A stretch of DNA of 64,000 nucleotides, taken from positions 155,952,015-156,016,014 of the forward strand of contig NC_053394.1 of assembly GCF_905171765.1 (NCBI RefSeq). Direction: 5' to 3'. This DNA comes from Bufo bufo (Eukaryota; Chordata; Amphibia; Anura; Bufonidae). The notes below the pieces were generated by a model that saw only the letters and a list, made by a program, of their open reading frames with translations, did no database searches and was not told the DNA's origin. Shown piece after piece: positions 32,101-43,520 of the stretch. Position numbers and translations under genes: made by a program. Each line of letters begins with the position of its first letter. The first letter of the stretch is position 1.

Positions 32101-34660
32101 TATATACGTCCTCTTCTGAATGGGGCCTGCGCTGCTTTAGAGTGAGAGGACCCTTATAGCACATATAGAAGGTTGCTATGTGGGGGGGGGGGAGAGGCAG
32201 GAGGGAGGAGATGGTTAGAGGAAAGGGAGGAAGACCAAAAGATGATCTCAGAGGAATTGTGGGATACTACCACTTTATTGGGTGCGACGGTGGAGGAGAT
32301 AAAGGCAAGAACCAAAAAAGAAGAAAGAGGGGAGCAGATAGCGAAAAAAGTGAAGTCCAGATGGAAATGCTTTAGTGGGGGAGAGGGGATAGGACATTTT
32401 TGTGGGGCAAGGTAAAGGGATGGAGGGGCTTGTTACATCTTATTTACAGCACTGTGGGGGACCCGGGCGAGGGACTATATGAGGTGTTACCGTGTTATTT
32501 CTAGAAGATGGTGCGCATCGTCACATGAAATGTGAAAGGATTAAGATCACCTCATGAGATTAATGGTGCTCAGACACCTAACAAGGCTTAAAGCGGACAT
32601 AGCCCTATTACAATAGACTCATCTAGAGGAAAGTGACTTCTGGAGGATGGAATGGCTATGGGTAGGCGAGGTGATAGGTTCCCCATCAGTGGGGAGACAG
32701 GCAGGGGTGCTCCTTCTATTGCACAAGAAACTACAGTATAAACTTATCTCTGCAGAAAATGATGGGGAAGGGGGGGGTGCTGATTAGGGCCACCATGGAA
32801 ACCATGGTAGGACCAATGATACTCTATAACATATATGCATCGAATGCGCATGCTAATCTCTTTTTTTGCACTAGAGGGGCGGATACTGCAGGAGACTCGT
32901 TTTGGTGGGAGGAGACCTAAACACAGTAAACTAGGTGTCGGAGGACAGAAGGAGAACCAGAACTGACATAAAAGGTAGGAGATAAGACGCCTCCCCTTCT
33001 TTGCACACTCTTGGAAGCCACTGGGCTGATCGATATTTGGCGGTATTTCATCTCTATGGAGAGAGAATTTACACACTTCTCTCACTCTCAACAAGCATGG
33101 TCAAGGATCGATTACTTCCTAGGATCTAATCACCTGATCCAGAGAGTTCAGGAGCTGGATATAGGGGAGATGGTTATCTTTGAACATGCGCCGGTGATTC
33201 TACAGTTAAGGGAAATGAGTCCCAAAGGCCAGGATTATATATGGCGGTTATCTGGGTATTTGGCCACAGATGAAGACTTTATAAGACGACTTTTAGGTTG
33301 GTGGTGGGAGTATGGGGAAACTAATGGGCAACATAGGGAGACGCCAGCTTTGTTCTGAGGTGCGGCAAAAGCGCTACCAAGAGGACACATCATTTCATAC
33401 ACTTCAGCTCATAAGAAAGAGGACGAAAACTAAGTTTCTAGAGGCCACAACCACTCTTAGGAGTCTTTACACCACCTTCTTTCAGAATCTCACAGAACAA
33501 AAGAAACTTAGGTGGGTGACAGCTAAACATAATTTTGACCATCATACGGAGAAATTAGAAAGGATATACGCTGACCACACCTCAGCGGCCTTTTTTAAGT
33601 ATGGCAATAAACCAGGCAAACTTTTGACACGGCTGGCAAAAGGTAGGAGACCGCAACAACTTATACCGAGACTCAAATCAAGCATGGGAGGGAAGACAGA
33701 TGACCCTAGAGATACACTACAAATATTTAAACGTTATTATGAAGGGTTATATACACAGGACCCATATGTTATGCAGAAAGGGAAAGCCTTTTTAGATGCC
33801 ATACATCTACCACAGGTAGCAGAGGAAGATCCAGTCATCCTGAATGCCCAAATCACTGAACAGGAAATACAGTCAGCAATTAAATCTTTGCATAATGGAA
33901 AGGCATTGGGTCCAGACGGATTCCCGGCTGAGTTCTACAAGGGACTTAGCAAAGAAATAACTCCCACCCTAATGTCACTATTTAATTCAATTCTGCAGTG
34001 TCAAAAGGTAATGCCATCAGGTAAGGTGGCTTACATTAAATTACTGACCAAGACAGATAAGGATCTAACCCACCCTGGCTCCTATAGGCCGATTTCCATG
34101 ATAAATCAGGACTTGAACATCTTATCCAAAATAATGGCCAATAGATTGGCTGACATTCTCCCTAAATTAATAGGTCACCATCAAGTGGGATTTGTCAAGG
34201 GGCGCTCAGCCACCACAAACATACGTACTGTAATGGCAGTGCAAGATTGGGTAGCAAGAAAAGGAATTGAGAAGGGAGGGGGCAAGCACTCTTGGCGAAA
34301 GACTCTGAAAAAGCTTTTGACAATGTAAATTGGGAGTGCCTGGGGCTGGTTCTGGACCGGATGGGGATTAGGGAGGACTTTTGAGTCTTTGTTCAAGCCA
34401 TATATACCTCACTGCAGGCGAGAATTTGCCTCCCTGGGTTCCTGCCCGCTTCGATCTAGCGCCAGAAAGGGACAAGGCAGTGCCCACTGTCACCGCTTTT
34501 ATTCGATATACCATTGGAACCATTGGCCCTACATTTATTGAGATTAAAGGTATATGAGGGAATAAAGATAGGAAAAAAGGAAGTAAAAATTAAATTCTTT
34601 GCTGATGACATGCTGCTATTCCGGAATGATTCGGCCAAGCACGTGCTAACTATGTAACCA
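32101..34660 (+). mobile_element. Diverged L1/Tx1 LINE, 3' part (ORF2, truncated)
   Basis: Resumes after the Tc1 insertion with a G tract and inter-ORF sequence, then ORF2. It is lost at about 34660, before the thumb and tail, without a poly-A. Confidence 0.75.
32508..34655 (+). pseudogene. LINE ORF2 remnant: endonuclease and reverse transcriptase
   Basis: An ATG at 32508 opens MVRIVT-stop-NVKGLRSP, equivalent to the APE endonuclease start ISWNVKGLKSP of the intact LINE. Further EN relics are LYNIYAS near 32820, REFTHFSHSQQAWSRIDYF near 33063-33116 and a degraded SDH box (FEHAPVIL, near 33179). The RT follows in an open stretch to 34328: GKALGPDGFPAEFYKG, LTHPGSYRPISMINQDLNIL and HHQVGFVKGRSA. 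After a frameshift come SEKAFDNVNW (motif A), KGTRQCPLSPLLFD and KFFADDMLLF (intact FADD). The His of the EN SDH box is retained only as EHA, and several stops occur. It cannot make a protein. Confidence 0.85.
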
Positions 34661-34940
34661 TGTGTTTGTGCCACTGTTATCATCAGTTGAACTGTTATGT
34701 TCTGCACTCTTTCCTAATAGAGAACCAACCACCTCTTACTCTTCATCATGAGACCTGACCACCGGCTGATGCTTTTCTGGTACCATGTACAGCAGGGGAT
34801 GCGTGATGATTTGTAACATGCTTTCAACCATTGCTTCTGATATTATACAGCAGCAGGAACTCAGCAACATCCTGAAATTAAGCTATACACTTGCAGGCTC
34901 CGTCTGTCAGCCAAACTTCCCCCTCAGTTTCACTTTCTCT
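34661..34940. other. No recognisable feature
   Basis: Unique-looking sequence following the LINE break. Confidence 0.4.
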
Positions 34941-34944
34941 TTCT

Positions 34945-35020
34945 ACATATCAGGGACGTACACAGATCCCATAGGGCCCCATAGCAAAACTTAATATGGG
35001 TCCCCCATGCCCCACCAAAG
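34945..35020. mobile_element. hAT-like MITE end fragment
   Basis: cagggacgtacacagatccc and atagggccccatagc match the left end of the elements at 22917 and 35759. No right end. Confidence 0.4.
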
Positions 35021-35252
35021 TTTCCCAGTACGCATGCTACAATCACTCTCAGGCAACTCAAAGTGCAACAGTCCAGATTTCTGATGGATTTACACTCTTA
35101 TTAAAAGGAAGAAGTTGTAATTTAAAAAATTGTAATAAAAATGTTGCCCTCCACCTCACCCATTTTATCTGACTTCTATGTCGGAAAACGTACAGTAGAA
35201 TAGTTGCTTCATAAATATGGCGCTCATTCTGACCACCCTATTTCTCAATGTC

Positions 35253-35672
35253 TTTACACCAGACAAGTAATGAAGTATTGAGGCACTCAGGTTGAGGTTT
35301 TGCAAATAAAGGATAGCTTTATTTTACATAATCTGCATCATCCAGTTGCCCAATGTTATATATCAATGACAGAATATTTCTGACCGCATGCGCCCTAGGA
35401 ATCCTTTTACCCACATCACAGATAATGTGACAGCTGATGAAGGTCAATTGTGACTGAAACGTCCGGTCAGAAATATTCTGTCATTGATATATAACATTGG
35501 GCAACTGAATGATGCAGATTATGTAAAATAAAGCTATCCTTTAATTGCAAAACCTCAACCTGAGTGCCTGAATACTTCATTACTTGGATAGTGGCTAAAC
35601 AGCCCTTGATTGGCACCAGAGACATTTTGATTGAGTGCGGTTCCTCACTTCACTACAGTTTACACCAGACAA
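35253..35672 (+). mobile_element. Short retroposon 3 (insert 35267-35658) with 14-bp target duplications and inverted arms
   Basis: The perfect direct repeats tttacaccagacaa lie at 35253-35266 and 35659-35672. The insert contains two 121-bp inverted arms (35265-35385 and 35465-35585) that are nearly identical. Between them is a unique stretch with CTGATGA (35434-35440), a ggtca/tgac hairpin and GAAAC (35456-35460). The right arm carries gtaaaataaagctatcc (AATAAA). Arm duplication in inverted order is a habit of Penelope-like elements. Family assignment is inference. Confidence 0.7.
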
Positions 35673-35750
35673 CTGACAAATAATTGATAAATCTGCTTCC
35701 CTTCTATCACAAAACTGTCTGCCTGCAGCCATCACGAGGGGGGCTCAGTG
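35673..35750. other. Short flank without features
   Basis: Sequence between two insertions, with no signal. Confidence 0.4.
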
Positions 35751-35758
35751 CATAGGAA

Positions 35759-36131
35759 CAGTGGCGTAGCAAGAAATGACTGGGCCCCACAGCAAATTTT
35801 TGAATGGGCCCCCCCTCCTGTGGCTAGTAAAGATCGCTCTCTCAGACCAGACCCAGCAGCTGTTCAATCCGTTTCCTACACTGTCTATACTGTCACTGTA
35901 TATAATTTCATTGTAGAAAAAAAGGGTTGAAGGAATCCAGCTTCACTTTGATAAAGGAATCTTTTATTTTGCTTGCGGTAAAATCTCATCCATTAGTTAC
36001 AAAAAATAGTATTAATCTTCGGGCTACCAGAGACAATTCCAGCCCTTCCTCATGACATTTTCATTGTGTAATACTGTTGAGGGGGCCCTGACAAAATCTT
36101 TTAGTCCTCTTCCCCTATAGCTACGCCCCTG
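35759..36131. mobile_element. hAT-type MITE with 8-bp target duplications
   Basis: Left end cagtggcgtagcaagaaatg, right end ctatagctacgcccctg, inverted over about 12 bp. Flanked by cataggaa at 35751-35758 and 36132-36139, an exact 8-bp duplication as expected for hAT. The internal ggggcccc-rich subterminal parts are typical. A shorter retroposon is nested at 35915-36058. Confidence 0.8.
35915..36058 (-). mobile_element. Short retroposon 4 nested in the hAT MITE
   Basis: Bounded by tttcattgt at 35906-35914 and 36059-36067. On the minus strand it starts atgtcatgaggaagggct, then a loop, agcccgaagattaatac, and AATAAA before ending. This is a degraded version of the GATGAAG-hairpin-GAAAC start, closest to the motif at 7985-8023. 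Confidence 0.55.
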
Positions 36132-36249
36132 CATAGGAATATATGCACTTATCCTTTACTGGTATGGAAGCTAATATTCAAAGAGGTATCTCCCAAAGTA
36201 GAGAGCCATCTCGCCAGCGCCACCTATTGGAAGTGGCTGCCTATGAGTC

Positions 36250-36577
36250 AGGCCACTTCCGTTTACGTTCACTTTTTTTGCGTTCCGTATACAGACCGTA
36301 TACGGAACCATTTATTTCAATGGATCCACAAAAAAAAACGGAAGGTACTCCGTATGCCTTCCATTTTTGTATTTCCGTTTTTCCGTTCCGTTCAAAGATA
36401 GAACATATAATAAAATTGTCCGCAAAACGGACAAGGATAGTGCTGTTCTATCAGGGGCCAGCTGTTCCGTTCCGCAAAAAACGGAATGCAGACGGACGTC
36501 ATCCGTACTTTTTACAGATCCGTTTGTTGGCCGCAAAAAAATGAAAAAGCCATACGGTCATGTGCAAGAGGCCTTAA
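36250..36577. mobile_element. MITE of the tccgcaaaa family
   Basis: Contains gcgttccgtatacagaccgt, aaaaacggaaggtactccgt, tgtccgcaaaacggacaagg, ttccgttccgcaaaaaacgg and ends ggtcatgtgcaagaggcctt. Open frames on both strands are hairpin shadows. Confidence 0.75.
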
Positions 36578-37456
36578 AGGGGTTCTCCGGGAAGTAAGAA
36601 AATACAAATACTTAAATATTACTTTATTATAAATATTTTTCCAAATACCTTTTATTAGATATAATGGCTCGTTTTGTCTGAGGAGCAAGCATGAGGAGAA
36701 ATAAAATGGCCGCCGCCCTATTAACAGACACAAAACTTGTCCTAATCACACAGGAGGACAAGTTACTTCACAACACTGATCTAAAGAGCTGCCGCATCCT
36801 CCTCTCTGCTCTACTTGTCAGGGATTATGATCCTGAATACGGCTGATAACATCTACAGCTGAATCTCTGTGGAAATGGAGTTCATGAGGAGACAGCAGTA
36901 AAGAGAGAATTGACAGAACAGATTGTGGTAATGGAGACTACAAACAAGTGCTCCTCAAAACCCCACCCCACCCTCCTCTCTGTACTTCATGTCTGCTCAT
37001 GAACTCCATTCCTACAGAGATTCAGCTGAAGATCTTATCAGGTCTATTCAATAGGCGCCACTTTTTGGTCTGTACAGATCACTTTACTGCAGATCCATGC
37101 TTATCTATACACAAAGTTGATATCATTAGAGGCAGAATTTCAGAGCTTATCTATTCTTTCCTTGTACAATGACCTCTGCACAGGGCACAGAGCATGCCTA
37201 GAAAACTCTCCCATAGAAGTCAATAGGGTCCCTCCTGACAATTGTGTCTATAGCCATGTGGCTGCCATAAAGCAATTTTCTTATTGCTTTCTAAATGCTG
37301 TTAAGAACAGCTCAGACAAGATGGTCGGCCCTATAATCATGTTCAAGAAATGGAATTAAAAAAATCTGCAATCTGAAAATAAAAACAGATTAGAAAAAAG
37401 GATATGTGATGCTAACTGGCATATAAAATTTTTGGTGACACATTTCCTTTAAGGAG
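36578..37456. repeat. Composite repeat, ends ttaaaggggttctccggg and acacatttcctttaa
   Basis: Both ends look like termini of TTAA-type repeats but do not match each other, so at least two truncated elements are joined. 37030-37160 is shared with 8985-9200. No coding evidence. Confidence 0.5.
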
Positions 37457-37599
37457 ATTCAGCACCCTGCCTTAGCTACGGTAGTATGGAAGCTGAAAGA
37501 ATGTCTTTGCACTGAGCTCCCCCTAGTGGCAGCTGCATGAAAATGCAGTGATTTATTGCTGAGAAAAGTAGTAGATCAGCACAGCCCCCATTGTGCCCG

Positions 37600-37935
37600 C
37601 TTCACATTAGTAATACTAACATGTGCCCCCTTAACAGTAGTAATGCTCACACATGCTCCTTCACAGTAGTTATGCTCATATGTGCCCCTATACATTGGCC
37701 AGATATGTGCCCTCTCCACAGTAATTATGCCCAGATATGTGTCTCATTCACAGCTGCTATGCCAAGATATGCCTCCTTACAGCAGTTATTCCCAGATATG
37801 CCCCTAACAGTAGTTATGCCCAGATGTGCCCCTAACAGTAGTTATGCCCGGATATGTGCCCCCTCACAATAGTTATGCCCGGATATGTGCCCCCTCACAG
37901 TAGTTGTGATAAGATATGTGCCCCCTTCACGGTAT
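37600..37935. repeat. Minisatellite, unit about 36 bp
   Basis: The unit acagtagttatgcccagata plus tgtgccccctc is repeated about nine times with changes. Confidence 0.8.
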
Positions 37936-37969
37936 CGGTACCTAGGGCGGGCTGACTGTAGAAGATTAA

Positions 37970-38098
37970 TGCAGAAGAAACAAAAACCTGGCCTAGTGAA
38001 AGCAGCGGCACTACTGCGAACACCGCCACCTTCTCAAAAAGCTGATGGGCGGGGGTCCATGGTGTCGGACCCCCACCGATCAGATACTGAGCCACTAT
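37970..38098. mobile_element. MITE fragment (gggggtcc...ggacccccaccgatcag)
   Basis: aaaaagctgatgggcggggg, tccatggtgtcggacccc and caccgatcagatact match the core of the foldback family seen at 6021 and 39175. Confidence 0.5.
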
Positions 38099-38099
38099 T

Positions 38100-38575
38100 A
38101 AATGGACGGGCGCTGTGGAGTTCACTGTTAAAGGGGTGGTCACTGTTAAAGGGACAGCCACTGTTAAAGTCATTGTTAAAGGGGCGGTCACTGTGAAAGT
38201 CACTGTTAGGCGGTCACCGTTAAAGGGGAGGCCACTATGAAAGTCACTGTTAAACGGGCAGTCACCGTTAAAGGGGCGGCCACTGTGAAAGTCACTGTTG
38301 AAGGGGCGGTCACCGTTAAAAGGGCGGCCATTGTGAAAGTCACTATTGAAGGGGCGGTCACCAAAGTCACTGTTAAAGGGGCGGTCACCGTTAAAGGGGC
38401 GGCCACAGTGAAAGTCACTGTTAAAAGGGCAGCCACCGTGAAAGTCACTGTTAAAGGGGCAGTCACGTTAAAGGGGCGGCCACTGTGAAAGTCACTGTTA
38501 AAGGGGCGGTCACCGTTAAAGGGGCGGCCGCTATAATAGTCACTGTTAAACGGGCGGTCACCCCTGTCCGATACT
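38100..38575. repeat. Minisatellite, 24/48-bp unit, left part
   Basis: The unit gttaaaggggcggtcaccgt alternates with gttaaaggggcggccactgt plus gaaagtcact. It continues at 41289-41362, so an insertion has split it. The Val/Thr-rich open frames are repeat artefacts. Confidence 0.85.
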
Positions 38576-41288
38576 CCATAAAAAAAAATATATAGAAACT
38601 GTGTAAAAAAAATTCCATTTTTGTCACCTTACATCACTAAAAGTGCAACACCAAGCGATCAAAAAGGCGTATGCCCCCAAAAATAGTACCAATCTAACCA
38701 ACACTTCATTCCGCAAAAAATGAGCCCCTACATAGGACAAAAAATAAAAAAACTATGGCTCTCAGACTATAGAGACACTAAAACATGATTATTTTTCTTT
38801 GTTTCAAAAATGCTTTTATTGTGTTAAATGTAAAAAAAAAAAAAAAAGTATACATATTATGGACGCGGCGATACATAACAACCTGCTCTATAAAAATATC
38901 ACATTATTTAACCCCTCAGGTGAACACCGTAAAAAAATAAAAATAAAAACTGTGTCAAAAAGCCATTTTGTCACCTTACATCACAAAAAGTGTAACAGCA
39001 AAGTCATATGCACCCTAAAATTGTAACAATCAAACAGTCATCTGATCCCGCAAAAATTATACCCTACCTAAGACAATCGCCCGAAAAAAAATATATAATA
39101 TGGCTCTCAGACTATGGAGACACTAAACATGATTTTTTTGTTTGTTTCAAAAATTATATTAGTATATGAAACTTAGAGGGGTTCTGCACTTTGTTTAAAC
39201 TGATGATCTATCCTCTGGATAGATCATTAGCATCTGATCGGCGGGGGTCCGACACTCGGGACCCCCGCCGATCAGCTGTTTGAGAAGGCAGCGCCGCGGC
39301 CTTCTCACTGTTTACTGCTGGCCGAGTGACGTCACGACTTGAATCAACTGGCCTGGGCGGGGCTAATCTCCATTTAAGGGAATGGAGCTTAACACCTATC
39401 TAAGACAGTTGCCCAAAAAATAAAAAAAACTATGGCTCTCAGAATATGGAGACACTAAAACATGATTTTTTTGTTTCAAAAATGCTGTTATTGTGTAAAA
39501 CTTAAATAAATAAAAAAAAGTATACATATTAGATATTGCCACATCTGTAACGACCGCTCTATAAAAATATCACATGACCTAACCCCTCAGGTGAACACCG
39601 TGAAAAAAATAAAATACAAATGGTATCAAAAAGCCATTTTGTCACTTTACATCACAAAAAGTGTAATAGCAAGCGATCAAACAGTCATACGCACCCCAAA
39701 ATAGCATCAATCAAACCGTCATCTCATATTGGAAAAAAATGAGCACCTACATAAGACAGTCGCCCAAAAAATAAAAAAAAATATGGCTGTATTATGTAAA
39801 ATTGAAACAAACAACCCAAAAAAGTTGTCATATTTGGTATTGTCGCGTCCGTAACAACCTGCTCTATAAAAATAGCTCATGATCTAACCTGTCAGATGAA
39901 CGTTGTAAATAAAAACAGCAATTTTTTTGTTACCTTGTCTCACAAAAAGTGTAATATAGAGCAACCAAAAATTATCTGTACCCTAAAATAGTACCAACAA
40001 AACTGCCACCTTATCCCGTAGTTTCCAAAATGGGGTAACTTTTTTGGAGTTTCTACTCTAGGGGTGCATCAGGGCGGTCTTCAAATGTGACATGGCAAGT
40101 TAAAATTATCCCAGTGAAATCTTCCCTCCAAAAACCATATGGCGTTCCTTTCCTTCTGCACCCTTCCGTGTGCCCGTACAGCAGTTTGCGACCACATATG
40201 GGGTGTTTATGTAAACTACAGAATCAGGGCAATAAATATTGAGTTTAGTTTGGCTGTTAATCCTGGCTTTCTTAGCGGAAAAAAATTATTAAAATGGAAA
40301 ATCTGCCAAAAAAAATCCATTTTCAATTAATTCTTGTGGTACACCTAAAGGGTTAACAACGTTTGTAAAATCAGTTTTGAATACCTTGAGGGGTGTAGTT
40401 TCTAAAATGGGTCACTTTTTTGGAGTTTCTACTCTAGGGGTGCATCAGGGGGGCTTCAAATGGGAGTTGGTGTCAAAAAACCAGTCCATCAAAATCTGCC
40501 TTCCAAAAACTATATGACGTTTCTTTCCTTCTGCGCCCTGCCGTGTCGCCATACAGCAGTTTACGACCACATGTGGGGTGTTTCTGTAAACTACAGAATC
40601 AGGGCAATAAATATTGAGTTTTGTTTGGCTGTTAACCTTTGCTTTGTTAGCGGAAAAAAAATGATTAAAATTGAAAATCTGCCAAAAAAGTAAAATTCTG
40701 AAATTTCATCTTTAATTTCCATAAATTTTTGTGGAACACCTAAAGTGTTATCAAAGTTTGTAAAATCAGTTTTGAATACCTTGAGGGGTGTAGTTTCTAA
40801 AATGGGGTCATTTCTGTGTGGTTTCTATTATGTAAGCCTCACAAAGTAACTCCAGACCTGAACTGGTCCTTAAAAAGTGGGTTTTGGAAATTTGCTTCTA
40901 AACTTCTAAGCCTTCTAACGTCCCCTAAAAAAATAAAATGGCATTTACAAAATTATCCAAACATGAAGTAGACATAAGGGAAATGTAAAGTAATAACTAT
41001 TATATGAGGTATCACTATCTGTTTTAAAAGAAGAGAAATAGAAATTTGGAAAGTTGCAAATTTTTAAAACTTTTAGGCAAATTTGGTATTTTTTTATAAA
41101 TAAAATTTAAATATTTTAATTTTAATTTACCACTGACATGAAGTACAATATGTGATGAGAAAACAATCTCAGAGTAGCTTGGATAAGTAAAAGCGTTTTA
41201 AAGTTATCACCACATAAAGTGACACATGTCAGATTTGAAAAAAATCTGTCTGGTCCTTAAGTTGAAAAATGACCCGGTCCTTAAAGGG
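38576..41288 (-). mobile_element. TTAA-type AT-rich element, copy 1 (left end missing)
   Basis: The right end tgacccggtccttaaaggg abuts TTAA at 41289-41292 inside the minisatellite. It contains internal tandem units of about 340 bp (ggctctcagactatggagac, aacccctcaggtgaacaccg, tcacaaaaagtgtaatagca) and about 360 bp (ctctaggggtgcatcagggg, gtaaactacagaatcagggc). It is the inverted relative of 45577-54386. No ORF with known motifs. Confidence 0.7.
39175..39398. mobile_element. MITE fragment nested in the AT-rich element
   Basis: gaggggttctgcactttgtt, atcggcgggggtccgacact, cgggacccccgccgatcagc and cctgggcggggctaatctcc interrupt a tandem unit. GC-rich against an AT-rich host. Confidence 0.6.
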
Positions 41289-41362
41289 TTAAAGAGGCTA
41301 CCACTGTGAAAGTCACTGTTAAAGGGGCGGTCACCATTAAAGGGACGGCCATTGTGAAAGTC
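41289..41362. repeat. Minisatellite, right part
   Basis: ccactgtgaaagtcactgtt, aaaggggcggtcaccattaa continue the unit of 38100-38575. Confidence 0.8.
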
Positions 41363-41600
41363 GCAAGAACTTGAGCTCATTTTCTCTGGCTAAGAGCAGG
41401 GCGCTCTGATTGGATGCGCTCACAGCCAGGGAGAAGATAACCACTCCCAGGAAAAATACAAGTCTCCGCCTAGTATAACCAAGTCACCTCATTATAATAT
41501 AAGGCGCCAAAATATACTGGGCCAACAGCGGACGAACAGGGGGTTCTTTAGAAAAAAAAAGTGCCATGGCATCAGTGGGGGCCGCCCTATAAGGTAGGAT
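41363..41600. other. No recognisable feature
   Basis: Contains ctctgattggatgcgctcac (a CCAAT-type word in reverse), but nothing I can name. Confidence 0.4.
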
Positions 41601-41619
41601 AATAATTAGACTAGAGCTA

Positions 41620-42680
41620 GCCTGATGAAAGGTCCTCTTTAAAGTTTGGGTAGTACGTCCCACATACAGAAGTTTGCAGGGACATTGTAATACTTATTTC
41701 TGACATTGGTGGTTCCGCAGGTCATTCTATGTCTGATGTATATAGTTTCATTATTGTGTGGGACTAGAATTTATTTCCTGTTGTGTGTGATGATGGTGCA
41801 GCATTTGCATCTGTTTCACACTTGAAGGCCCCCGTGTTTTCATGTTTGTTTTGTTCAGTTGTATGTCTTCTGGCAGTTTTGAGTTTCGGACATGAGGGGG
41901 CTAATCAATTTTTTTGTGTTTTGGCTCTACGGAAAATGACCCTAGGGGCACGAGGGATGATTTTATCAAGGATGGGATCTTTTAATAGGACAGTCCAATT
42001 CTTAGCTAGGATGTTTCTGATCTTGGTATGTTGGGGATTGAACCTAGTGATCAAATTGAGTTGGTGAGTTTCTTTTTGTAGTTTATGCTCAACCACTACT
42101 CTCTTGGTGTCTTCGCGAGGTAGTAAACTCTCTTTTTGGGAGACTTGGGAGATTCTTTTCATAGATTGTTCTAAGAGTCTTTGAACCAGTTTTTTAAGAG
42201 GTCAATGTGGCTTCTCATCTTTTTATCATCAGAACAATTTCTCCTTATCCTCTTCATTTGGCTATAGGGTATGTTTTGCTTTCATTTTTGGTGATGGCAG
42301 CTGTTATAATCTAAATAGCTGTTAGCATCGACACTTTTAAAATGTGCCTTAGTGGAAACCTTTCTGTTGTGGACTGTGAGGTGTAGATTTAAGAATACTA
42401 TTTCGGTTGAGTTGTGTTCAAGGCTGAAAGATAGATTCCAATTGTTGGAATTGAGTGATTTGATGAATTCATTGAGTTCACATATCTCTCCCTGCCATAA
42501 GAAAATAATATCGTCGATGTAGCGACAGTAGAATTTGACTTTGGGATGTGACAAGACACCAAATTTTTCCTCGAAGACCCCCATAAGCAGATTGGCATAC
42601 GAAGGGGCAAACTTCGTCCCCATTGCATTGCCTTTGACTTGAATGTAGAAGGTGATGTAAGCAGGCAGACTGGCCATAGA
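41620..42680 (-). pseudogene. Penelope-like element remnant: RT palm/thumb and GIY-YIG start
   Basis: The minus strand frame 42677-42282 reads FYIQVKGNAMGTKFAPSYAN, LLMGVFEEKF, FYCRYIDDIIFLW (RT motif C YIDD intact), IVFLNLHLTV and KAHFKSVDANSYLDYNSCHH. These are in the exact order of Penelope RTs (GTAMGTKFAPSYANLFM, YCRYIDDI, FLDL, T.lY.KPT..NSYL). A further block at 42162-41905 reads KIRNILAKNWTVLLKDPILD and PRAPRVIFRRAKTQKN. At 41690-41630 CPCKLLYVGRTTQTLK is the GIY-YIG nuclease signature. The element would prime on nicked DNA and reverse-transcribe itself. Stops, frameshifts and loss of the RT N-terminus make this copy dead. Confidence 0.88.
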
Positions 42681-42889
42681 CCCTAAATGGAAATTTCATG
42701 GTGGGCCAATGCCAGAGGTCTGCCTGAGCTCTCCTCACTGCCGCTGGCCAGATATCTAATAATTTGACACTCTCAGCGGTAATTAAAACTGAGAACAGTA
42801 GGTTCTCATGAACCTGGATGGCGGCTGCACGTTCTCTGTTTGAATTAAATTGTATCCCTGTGTCAGGACAGTGACACTGCTGAATACTG
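42681..42889. other. No recognisable feature
   Basis: Short stretch between the Penelope remnant and the minisatellite. Confidence 0.4.
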
Positions 42890-43520
42890 CAGTGGGGATA
42901 TGCACAGTGCCCACACCATGGAGATACAAACAGCCACAATGTATGTACACTGGCAGTGATCAATCTGCATGCGGTGATAGATTTAACCACATTGTGTGAA
43001 CGCTGGCAGTAAATCTGCATGTGGATATATAAAAAGCCACATTGTGTGAACGTTGGCAGTGAATCTGCACATGGTGATACAAACAGCCACAATGTATGTA
43101 CACTGGCAGTGATCAATCTGCATGCGGTGATAGATTTAACCACATTGTGTGAACGCCGGCAGTGAATCTGCACGTGGTGTTACAAATAGCCACATTGTAT
43201 GAACACTGGCAGTGAACAATCCACATGCGGTAATGCAAATAGCCACATTGTGTGAACACTGGCAGTGAATTTGTATGTGGTGAGACAAATAGCCACATTA
43301 TATGAACACTGGCAGCGAATAATCTGCAGGTGGTGATATATAGCCACATTGTATGAACGCTGGCAGTGAGTTATTTGAATGAGCCGATACAAATGGCCAC
43401 AGTGTATAAATGCCGCAAGTGAGCAATTTGAATGTGGTAATACAAATAGCCACAGTGCATGAACGCTGGCAGGGAACAATTGATATGTGGTAATACAGAC
43501 AGCCACATTGTGTGTGCACC
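42890..43520. repeat. Minisatellite, unit about 55-57 bp
   Basis: The unit agccacattgtgtgaacact, ggcagtgaatctgcatgtgg, tgatacaaat is repeated about eleven times. A block of roughly 75 bp starting aaacagccacaatgtatgta occurs twice (about 42926 and 43081), indicating a later higher-order duplication. Trp/Cys-rich minus-strand frames are artefacts. Confidence 0.85.

Noticed and set aside
36578..37456. A single TTAA transposon
   Set aside because: The two ends both suit TTAA elements but do not match each other, so this is a junction of fragments.
38206..38488. Val/Thr-rich frames on both strands
   Set aside because: Translation of a 24/48-bp minisatellite.
37600..38575. Regular repeats resembling a CRISPR array
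   Set aside because: The units are contiguous minisatellites with no unique spacers, in an evident vertebrate repeat landscape.
41610..41650. Another CTGATGA motif (cctgatgaaaggtcc)
   Set aside because: It lies in the reverse of the GIY-YIG coding remnant, and no GAAAC or proper hairpin follows.
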